DNA from: DASUMP01 sp036277635
GTDB taxonomy: Bacteria; Actinomycetota; Acidimicrobiia; IMCC26256; PALSA-610
Assembly (NCBI GenBank): GCA_036277635.1
Contig: DASUMP010000250.1
Location: 1 to 5,327, forward strand
Length of the DNA: 5,327 nt
Direction of reading: 5' to 3'
Part shown: positions 1-5,327 of the stretch, piece by piece
Layout: every line of letters starts with the position of its first letter
How positions within the stretch are numbered: position 1 is the stretch's first letter
The notes under the pieces: model-generated
Database searches by the model: none
Seen by the model: the letters and a program-made list of their open reading frames with translations, nothing else
What the model was told of the DNA's origin: nothing
Program-made: the position numbers and the translations under genes

Positions 1-441
1 GACCTCGTGCACCACGTGCACCCCGACGGGCGCGCACCCGGACGCGAGAACCTCCTCGACTGGGGCGTGCACTACGAAGAGTTCGTCGCCGAAGGCACGA
101 GCGAAGACGTCGCGATGCTCCTCGCCTACGAGGCCGGCGCCACGCTGATCGTGGCCGTCGGCACGCACGCGACGATGGTGGAGTTCCTCGACAAGGGCCG
201 GCAGGGCATGGCCTCGACGTTCCTCACCCGCCTGCGCCTCGGCGCGATGCTCGTCGACGCCAAAGGCGTCAGCCAGCTCTACGAGAGCCGCATCCGGCGC
301 AGCGACCTCTTCTTGCTCGTCGCCGCCGCGGTGCTCGCCGTCGTGGTGATGGGGATCGTGTCGGAGTCGCTGCAGGTGTTCCTCGACGGCTTCCGGCTCA
401 CGCTCGAAGACCTCTGGGACACCATCCGCGGCTGGTTCTGA
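1..441 (+). CDS. steA: SteA-like septal membrane protein, 3' end only
   Basis: The frame is open from the first base (GAC CTC GTG CAC) and ends at TGA 439-441, giving the last 146 residues; the 5' end lies outside the window. The segment GTHATMVEFLDKGRQGMAST (fragment residues 57-76), followed by TRLRLGAMLVDAKGVSQLY, matches the C-terminal part of the SteA family (thiamin-pyrophosphokinase-like fold). One membrane helix follows at about residues 103-120 (LFLLVAAAVLAVVVMGIV), with a basic flank before it (RIRR) and an amphipathic tail ending in GWF. In Corynebacterium, SteA pairs with SteB in the membrane and together they promote septal peptidoglycan cleavage through RipA; this role is inferred here from family and from the adjacent steB. 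Older annotations call such proteins thiamin pyrophosphokinase, but a catalytic role in thiamin metabolism is unlikely for a membrane-anchored SteA. Confidence 0.85.
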   Translation, partial: DLVHHVHPDGRAPGRENLLDWGVHYEEFVAEGTSEDVAMLLAYEAGATLIVAVGTHATMVEFLDKGRQGMASTFLTRLRLGAMLVDAKGVSQLYESRIRRSDLFLLVAAAVLAVVVMGIVSESLQVFLDGFRLTLEDLWDTIRGWF

Positions 442-447
442 CGCCCG

Positions 448-453
448 TAGTCT
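448..453 (+). promoter_or_regulatory. Possible -10 element upstream of steB
   Basis: The 24-base gap before steB contains TAGTCT, which fits the actinobacterial TANNNT -10 pattern and ends 12 bases before the ATG at 466. No purine-rich Shine-Dalgarno sequence is visible between the steA stop and this ATG, which would suit a leaderless or very short-leader transcript starting near 460. No convincing -35 hexamer is seen at the expected spacing, as is common for such promoters. A six-base match in a short gap is weak evidence, and simple read-through from steA is equally possible. Confidence 0.25.
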
Positions 454-465
454 TGCCGTCCGACC

Positions 466-1473
466 ATGATCAACTTCCGCTTCCACCTCATCTCGCTCAT
501 CGCGGTGTTCTTGGCGTTGACGGTGGGGATCGTCGTGGGCTCGACTGTCGTCGACCAGGCGATCGTCGACGGGCTGCGCGCCACCGTCGACCGGGTGGAA
601 GCCAAAGCCGACGACACCGCGCGCGAGAACGAAGCGCTCTCCGACGAGCGTGACCAGATGCGCGCGCTGGTCGACGAGCTCGCGCCGCACACGGTTGCCG
701 ACCACCTGTTGGGGGTGCGGGTCGTCCTCGTCGCGCAACGCGGCGTCGACGGCGGCGTCGTCGACGCGCTGCGGGAGTGGTTGCGCAGCGCCGGCGCGCT
801 CGCACCCGCGGTCGTGTGGCTCGACGGCTCGTGGACGCTCGACGACGACGAAGCCGTGGCCCGCATGCAAGAGGTCACCGGCTCGGCGGCCGACGCGGGT
901 GCCGTCCGCACGCTCGCGCTCGATCTGCTGGCCGAGCGCCTGGCCGACTCGCCGAGTGCCGGAGGCACGACCGACCCGAGCGGCCCGACCACCACGAGCA
1001 CCCCGTCGACGACCGCGCCGGAGTCACCGGCGGCCGCCGACGACATCCTCGTAGCGTTGGTCGACGCGGGGTTCGTCGACGTCGAGGGCATCGACGCCGA
1101 CGCCCTCGGCCGGTACCCGGGCGGTCCGACGAACGCGGTGCTCGTGGGCGGCCCGACCGCGGAGTCGCCCGCCGACGTGCTGCTCTCACTGGCGCGCGGC
1201 TTCCAGCGCGCCGACGTCGCGACCATCGTGAGCGAGGTGTTCGAGGACGGGACCGACGAGCAAGGGGCGGAGCGCGTGCGCGGCGCGTCGCTCGCCGGGA
1301 TCCGCGACGACGACGCACTCGCGGCGACGATCGCGACGGTCGACAACGGCGAGCTCACCGAGGGCGCGATCGCGATCGTGCTCGCGCTCGAGGCTCTCGA
1401 CAACGGCACCGTCGGTCACTACGGCTACGGCGACGGCGCCGAGCGCGTCCTGCCCGAACCGAGCGGCCGGTGA
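466..1473 (+). CDS. steB: SteB/MctB-family membrane-anchored coiled-coil protein
   Basis: A complete protein of 335 residues. The ATG at 466 is favoured because the N-terminus MINFRFHLISLIAVFLALTV is the family hallmark: a short cytoplasmic start followed by one membrane helix (about residues 7-27). A heptad-like, charge-rich region (about 35-70) predicts a coiled coil outside the membrane. It is followed by the globular part (LLGVRVVLVAQRGVD; later DAGFVDVEG and NAVLVGGPTAE) and the C-terminal GHYGYGDGAERVLP typical of the family. Residues about 160-191 form a Thr/Ser/Pro/Ala-rich linker splitting the globular region. In Corynebacterium, SteB is the partner of SteA in controlling the septal hydrolase RipA; the Mycobacterium homologue Rv1698 was also described as the copper-related protein MctB. 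Given the steA neighbour, the division role is the better inference. The gene lies 24 bases after steA, has no clear Shine-Dalgarno, and its TGA overlaps the murJ start. Confidence 0.88.
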   Translation: MINFRFHLISLIAVFLALTVGIVVGSTVVDQAIVDGLRATVDRVEAKADDTARENEALSDERDQMRALVDELAPHTVADHLLGVRVVLVAQRGVDGGVVDALREWLRSAGALAPAVVWLDGSWTLDDDEAVARMQEVTGSAADAGAVRTLALDLLAERLADSPSAGGTTDPSGPTTTSTPSTTAPESPAAADDILVALVDAGFVDVEGIDADALGRYPGGPTNAVLVGGPTAESPADVLLSLARGFQRADVATIVSEVFEDGTDEQGAERVRGASLAGIRDDDALAATIATVDNGELTEGAIAIVLALEALDNGTVGHYGYGDGAERVLPEPSGR

Positions 1474-3071
1474 GCCGACCGTCGGTGACGCGCGCCGCGC
1501 TCGGCATGGGCGCGGTCACCGCGGCGTCGCGTGCCTTCGGGTTCGTACGCGTGCTGGTGATCGCCGCGGTCCTCGGCACGACCTACCTCGGGAACGCGTT
1601 CCAGGGCACCAACTCGTTCTCCAACGTGCTGTTCGAGCTGCTCGCCGCGGGTGCGCTGTCGGCCGTCCTGGTCCCGTCGCTGGTGGCCCTCGTCGATCGC
1701 GGCGAGCGCGCCGAAGCCGAACGCGTCACCGGCGCGCTCCTCGGCGCCGCGCTGCTCGTGCTCGTCCCCGTCGCGCTCGTCGGGGTCCTCGCCGCGCCGT
1801 GGCTGGCCCGGGTGCTGCTGCGCGGGGTCGACGACCCGGCCGTCGCCGAACAGCAGCGCGAGCTCGCCACCTACTTGCTGCGCTGGTTCGTCCCCCAGAT
1901 CGTCCTCTACGCGTTCGGCGCCGTCGCGACCGCCGCCCTGTACGCGTCGCGTCGCTTCGCGATCACCGCGGCGGCGCCGATCGGCAACACGATCGTGATG
2001 GTCGGCGCGTTGCTCGCGTTCCGCGCCGCCGCGGGCGCCGAGCCCGGCCTCGACCTCTCCGGCGGCGAGCGGCTGTTGCTCGCGATCGCCGGCACCGGCG
2101 GCGTCCTCGCGTTCGTGGGAACCCTCGTGGTGGCGAGCCACCGTGCCGGGTTCCGGCTTCGCCCGCGCCGCCCGACACGGGATCCCGCGCTCGTGCGGAT
2201 CCTGCGGCTGGCCGGGTGGGGGGTGCTGCTCCACGCCGGCGCCGGTCTGCTGCTCGGCGGCGCGATCGTGCTCGGCAACGAAGTGGAGGGCGGCGTCGTC
2301 GCCTACCAGGTCGCGTGGGTCTTCTTCCTCGCGCCGTACGCGATCCTCGCCCAACCGGTGCACACCGCGATCCTCCCCGAGCTCGCGTCGGGCGCGGCGC
2401 GCGCCGACCTCGACGGCTTCGGGGCCGACCTGCGGTGGGCGCTCGACACGCTCGCGCTCGTCGTCGTCCCCGTGAGCGCCGCGCTCGTCGCGCTCGCGCT
2501 GCCGTTCATGCGCGTCGTCGTGTTCGGCGAGGCCGCCGGTGCCGGCGTCTCGCTCATCGCGGCGGGGATGGCCGCGCTCGCGGCCGGGCTCGTCCCGTAC
2601 AGCGCGTTCTTCTTGCTGTCGCGCGGGTTCTTCGCGATCGGCGACAGCCGCACGCCCGCGCTCGTCGCGATCGGCTCCGCCGTGCTCGGTGTCGTCGTGA
2701 TGGGCGTGCTCGCCCCGCTCACGTCGGGCGCCGCGCGCGTCGCCGCCCTCGGTGCCGGGCACAGCGCCGCGTACGCGCTCGGCGCGCTCGGCTTGCTCGT
2801 CGCGCTCCGTCGCCGCACCGGGATCGCGCTGCGGCCGACGCGCTTTCCGATCGCGCTCGCCGTCGCCGTCCCGCTCGCCGTCGCAATGTGGTCGGGCTGG
2901 GAGGCCCTCGACGTCGACGGCCGCGTCGAGACCGGGTTCGTCGGGCTCGGCCTCGTGGCGCTTGCGGGCGCGCTGTACCTGCTCGCCCTGCGCACCGCCG
3001 GCGTCCAGCTCCCGTCCCGACCGTCGCGCGACTCGACCGCGCCCGGTCCGCCCCGGGTGGGCATCGCGTGA
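1470..3071 (+). CDS. murJ: MurJ/MviN-family lipid II flippase
   Basis: A 533-residue polytopic membrane protein, normal length for MurJ, which carries lipid-linked peptidoglycan precursor from the inner to the outer leaflet. Family landmarks in order: SRAFGFVRVLVIAAVLG (residues 20-36), the NVLFELLAAGALSAVLVP stretch (52-69), WFVPQIVLYAFGAVATAALY with ASRRFA (139-164), AYQVAWVFFLAPYAILAQPV (278-297) with ILPEL, and LLSRGFFAIGDSRTP (382-396). About 14 hydrophobic segments are expected, and the tail after 510 is a short Pro/Ser/Arg-rich cytoplasmic end. R21 and R27 align with R18 and R24 of E. coli MurJ, but positions matching its D25, D39 and R52 are V28, N42 and F55. The GTG at 1470 is chosen because its GTGA overlap with the steB stop implies coupled translation; GTG 1485 and ATG 1506 are in-frame alternatives, and 1506 would trim the start of the first helix. 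There is no kinase-like C-terminal extension of the kind found in mycobacterial MviN. Confidence 0.9.
   Translation: MSRPSVTRAALGMGAVTAASRAFGFVRVLVIAAVLGTTYLGNAFQGTNSFSNVLFELLAAGALSAVLVPSLVALVDRGERAEAERVTGALLGAALLVLVPVALVGVLAAPWLARVLLRGVDDPAVAEQQRELATYLLRWFVPQIVLYAFGAVATAALYASRRFAITAAAPIGNTIVMVGALLAFRAAAGAEPGLDLSGGERLLLAIAGTGGVLAFVGTLVVASHRAGFRLRPRRPTRDPALVRILRLAGWGVLLHAGAGLLLGGAIVLGNEVEGGVVAYQVAWVFFLAPYAILAQPVHTAILPELASGAARADLDGFGADLRWALDTLALVVVPVSAALVALALPFMRVVVFGEAAGAGVSLIAAGMAALAAGLVPYSAFFLLSRGFFAIGDSRTPALVAIGSAVLGVVVMGVLAPLTSGAARVAALGAGHSAAYALGALGLLVALRRRTGIALRPTRFPIALAVAVPLAVAMWSGWEALDVDGRVETGFVGLGLVALAGALYLLALRTAGVQLPSRPSRDSTAPGPPRVGIA
3055..3061 (+). promoter_or_regulatory. Weak ribosome binding site for the 3068 gene
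   Basis: GGGTGGG lies inside the end of murJ, six bases before the GTG at 3068. It is an imperfect match to a Shine-Dalgarno sequence, but its spacing suits 3068. With the four-base GTGA overlap it favours this start over the in-frame GTG at 3074. G-runs are common in this GC-rich sequence, so the match may be chance. Confidence 0.3.
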
Positions 3072-5327
3072 ACGTGCGCCGGTTCGGGGCCGCCGCGCTC
3101 GGCGCGGTGCTCGTCGCGCTCGCCCTTCCCGCCGCTCCCGCGGGCGCGGCCGACGACCTGCCCGACGCGCGGCGCGTGCTCGTGCTCGTCGCCCCCGGGC
3201 TGACGTGGGAGGAGCTCGTCGCCCTCGACGTCCCGCACCTCGACGGCATCGTGCGCGACAGCGCGATCGCCAACCTCGCGGTGCGGGTCGAGCGCCTCGC
3301 GACCGAACCGGGGGAGGGCTACGCGACGTTCGGCGCGGGCACCCGCGCGCTCGCGCCGGACGACGAGGCTGGCCTCGCGCGAAACCCGAACGAGTCGTTC
3401 GAAGGCGCCGCCGCCCGGTTCGCGTACGAGCGCATCATCGGCGTCGAAGCCGGCGCCGGTCCGTTGCACCTGCGTTACGCCGAGCTCGACCGCCTGAACG
3501 ACCGGTCCTTGTACGCCGCAGAGCTCGGCACGCTCGGGACCGCCCTCGGCGACGCGGGCGTCGTCACCGGTGTCGTGGGCAACGCCGACCACCGCCTCGA
3601 GCCCATCGAAGAAGACGAGCACCACCGAGAGATCGCTCTGACCCTCGCGAACAACTACGGCCAGGTCGCGTGCGGCAGCGTCGGGTCCGACCTGCTCGTG
3701 CGCGACCCCCAAGCGCCGTTCGGGCTCCGCCTCGACGACGAGCGTGTCCTCGCCGAGGCAACGTCGTGTTGGTCGACCGACCGTGCCGTCGTCGCCGTCG
3801 AGCTCTCCGACCTGCGTCGCGCCGACGACTACCGCGAGTTCGTCACCTCCGATCGTCGGGAACAGCTGCGCCGCACCGCGCTCGAGCGCAGCGACGCCCT
3901 CGTCGGTCGGCTCCTCGAGCAGGTCGACCCCGCGCGCGACGCCGTCGTGCTCGTGGCACCCTCCGCGCCGCTCGGCGACGACCCCCGGCTCACCACGCTC
4001 GCCGTGCGCGCGCCGGGCCTCGGACCCGGGCTGCTCGAGTCGGCGGTGACGCGCCAACCCGGCTTCGTCACGATCGTCGACCTCGCGCCCACGATCGCCG
4101 CGCTCGCCGGCGTCGAGCTCCCCGACGAAGGCATCGAGGGTCGGGCCGCCGTGGTCGGCGACACCGGCGACCGCACAGCGGACCGGCTCACCGACCTGAT
4201 CGACGACGAGCACGACGCGCAGTTCCGCGACCGCATCCTCACCCCGTTCATCATCACGCTGATCGCGCTGCTGTTCGTGATGTCGCTGCTGTTCGCGTAC
4301 TCCGTGTGGCGTGGGCACGGACCGTGGCGGCTCATCGAGGTGTGGTCGCTCGCGCTGCTCTTCGTGTTCCCGCTCACCTACTGGACCGCGCTGTTCCCGT
4401 TCTCCGACTGGGGCGGCGGCTGGTACGCGACGAGCGTGCTCGGTGGTGCCGCGGTGCTCGGCGTGCTCGCCGACACGACGCGCCGCCGTCCACTCGCGCC
4501 GATCGGGATCGCGTGCCTCGCGATCCTCGGCACCGTCACCGCGAGCGTGGTGCTGCTCGGCTCCCGCCTGCAGCTGAGCACCGTGTTCGGCGACTCGCCG
4601 ATCGTCGCCGGACGCTTCTCGGGCGTCAACAACGTGACCTTCAGCCAGGTCGTCGTCGCCACCGTGCTCCTCGCCGCGTTCGTGCGCCACCGGTTCCCCG
4701 ACCGCTCCGGCGCGATCGGCGCCGGCGCGGTGCTCGGCGCCACGCTGCTCGTGATCGGCGCACCGATGTGGGGCGCCGACATCGGCGGCGTGCTCGCCGG
4801 ACTCCCCGCGTTCGCGGTCACGTTCGCGCTGCTCGTCGGCTGGCGCGTCCGCCTGCGCACGATCGTCGCCTTCGGCGCCGCCGCGGTGGGCTTGCTCCTC
4901 GCGCTCGGGTTGCTCGACCTCACCCGCGCGTCGGAGGACCGCTCGCACCTCGGGCGGTTCCTCGAACGCATCGGCGAAGACGGCTGGGACGGCTTCCAGA
5001 CCGTCATCGGACGCAAAGCCGCCGCGAACCTGCGCACCGTCATCTCGTCGGTGTGGCGGTTCATCACGATCCCGCTGTTCGTGTTCGCCGGCTTCCTCGC
5101 CTGGCGCGCCCCCGGACGCGCCCACGAGGTGCGCGAGCGCGTCCCCGAGCTCGACGCCGCGCTCGCCGGCCTCGGTGTCGCCGCCGCGCTCGGCTACGCG
5201 GTGAACGACAGCGGCATCGCCGTCCCCGCGGTGATGGTCGCGGTGCTCATCCCCGCCGCCGCGTACCTCGTGGCCCGCCACGCCGCCGAGCCTGACGTGC
5301 TCCCCGACCGCCACGGCGCGCGAGCGC
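3068..5327 (+). CDS. Alkaline-phosphatase-like ectodomain fused to a multi-pass membrane domain, 3' end cut off
   Basis: The frame from GTG 3068 stays open to the window edge (753 codons plus one base) with no stop. The start overlaps the murJ TGA as GTGA. Residues 1-28 form a signal peptide (MNVRR, a hydrophobic stretch, then PAGAA before DD). Residues about 35-360 resemble the alkaline phosphatase/sulfatase superfamily: RVLVLVAPGLTWEEL (35-49) as the first strand, GYATFGAGTRA (84-94), APFGLRLD, VVAVELSDLRRAD (241-253), LAVRAPGLGPG (311-321) and TRQPGFVTIVDLAPTIAALA (328-347). The usual first Asp ligand and the SDHG motif are missing (VAPG at 41-44; VAPSAP at 296-301), so catalysis is doubtful. 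Helices are predicted near 392-413, 422-442, 453-468, 477-498, 523-539, 548-566, 572-591, 598-616, 658-679, 697-712 and 717-736. Membrane-part motifs include GRFSGVNN (515-522), GAPMWGADIGG (564-574), SHLGRF (626-631) and NDSGIAVP (713-720). I recognise it as an uncharacterised actinobacterial membrane family, usually annotated as hypothetical or alkaline phosphatase-like. Coupling to murJ suggests an envelope role. The last visible residues follow the final helix, so the stop is probably close to the window edge. Confidence 0.82.
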   Translation, partial: MNVRRFGAAALGAVLVALALPAAPAGAADDLPDARRVLVLVAPGLTWEELVALDVPHLDGIVRDSAIANLAVRVERLATEPGEGYATFGAGTRALAPDDEAGLARNPNESFEGAAARFAYERIIGVEAGAGPLHLRYAELDRLNDRSLYAAELGTLGTALGDAGVVTGVVGNADHRLEPIEEDEHHREIALTLANNYGQVACGSVGSDLLVRDPQAPFGLRLDDERVLAEATSCWSTDRAVVAVELSDLRRADDYREFVTSDRREQLRRTALERSDALVGRLLEQVDPARDAVVLVAPSAPLGDDPRLTTLAVRAPGLGPGLLESAVTRQPGFVTIVDLAPTIAALAGVELPDEGIEGRAAVVGDTGDRTADRLTDLIDDEHDAQFRDRILTPFIITLIALLFVMSLLFAYSVWRGHGPWRLIEVWSLALLFVFPLTYWTALFPFSDWGGGWYATSVLGGAAVLGVLADTTRRRPLAPIGIACLAILGTVTASVVLLGSRLQLSTVFGDSPIVAGRFSGVNNVTFSQVVVATVLLAAFVRHRFPDRSGAIGAGAVLGATLLVIGAPMWGADIGGVLAGLPAFAVTFALLVGWRVRLRTIVAFGAAAVGLLLALGLLDLTRASEDRSHLGRFLERIGEDGWDGFQTVIGRKAAANLRTVISSVWRFITIPLFVFAGFLAWRAPGRAHEVRERVPELDAALAGLGVAAALGYAVNDSGIAVPAVMVAVLIPAAAYLVARHAAEPDVLPDRHGARA

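Noticed and set aside
442..465. Terminator or small RNA between steA and steB
   Set aside because: The gap is only 24 bases, with no stem-loop and no T-run.
1366..1373. GCGATCGC palindrome resembling the cyanobacterial HIP1 motif
   Set aside because: It is a single occurrence inside steB coding for GAIAIV, in sequence rich in CG and GATC; chance is a sufficient explanation.
279..1409. A 376-codon open frame on the - strand
   Set aside because: Antisense to the end of steA and most of steB; Ser/Arg/Thr-rich shadow translation with no domain.
777..1469. In-frame upstream extension of murJ
   Set aside because: The extension overlaps steB and translates as Arg-rich sequence; MurJ homology begins only after about 1470.
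1425..2762. A 445-codon open frame on the - strand
   Set aside because: Antisense to murJ, with low-complexity Arg/Glu/Asp/Gly composition and no recognisable motif.
2752..5295. An 847-codon open frame on the + strand overlapping the last gene
   Set aside because: Its translation is almost pure Arg/Ala/Pro, the typical off-frame product of this base composition, while the frame from 3068 gives a signal peptide, a domain and membrane helices.
2303..5314. A 1003-codon open frame on the - strand
   Set aside because: It lies antisense to murJ and the 3068 gene, both supported by family motifs. Its translation is a monotonous Gly/Glu/Arg/Asp/His mix with no domain, as expected for the shadow of GC-biased codons.

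Overview
The window is very GC-rich, and its reading frames have G or C at almost every third codon position. It carries four genes, all on the + strand, packed nearly end to end. The first two are SteA- and SteB-type proteins, a pair characteristic of Actinomycetota. I infer a high-GC actinobacterium. An Acidimicrobiia-like lineage is possible but cannot be settled from this window; nothing here resembles a plasmid, phage or transposon.

Layout: (1) 1-441, the 3' end of a steA-like gene ending in a membrane anchor. (2) 466-1473, a complete steB/mctB-like gene, 24 bases downstream. (3) 1470-3071, a complete MurJ/MviN-family lipid II flippase gene whose GTG start overlaps the steB stop by four bases (GTGA). 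(4) 3068 to the window end, a large gene open at its 3' edge, again starting with a GTGA overlap. Its product has a signal peptide, an alkaline-phosphatase/sulfatase-like extracytoplasmic domain (about residues 29-390) and about 11 membrane helices. The only intergenic gap is 442-465. No RNA gene, repeat array, mobile element or terminator was seen.

Together this looks like a cell-envelope and division operon. SteA and SteB form a membrane complex that controls septal peptidoglycan hydrolysis in Corynebacterium. MurJ moves lipid II across the membrane. The fourth protein is uncharacterised, but its tight coupling to murJ suggests an envelope role on the outer face of the membrane.

The fourth gene is the most interesting item. 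Its phosphatase-like domain keeps fold landmarks but appears to have lost the usual metal ligands. The conserved-looking motifs of its membrane part all map to the extracytoplasmic side under a simple positive-inside topology.
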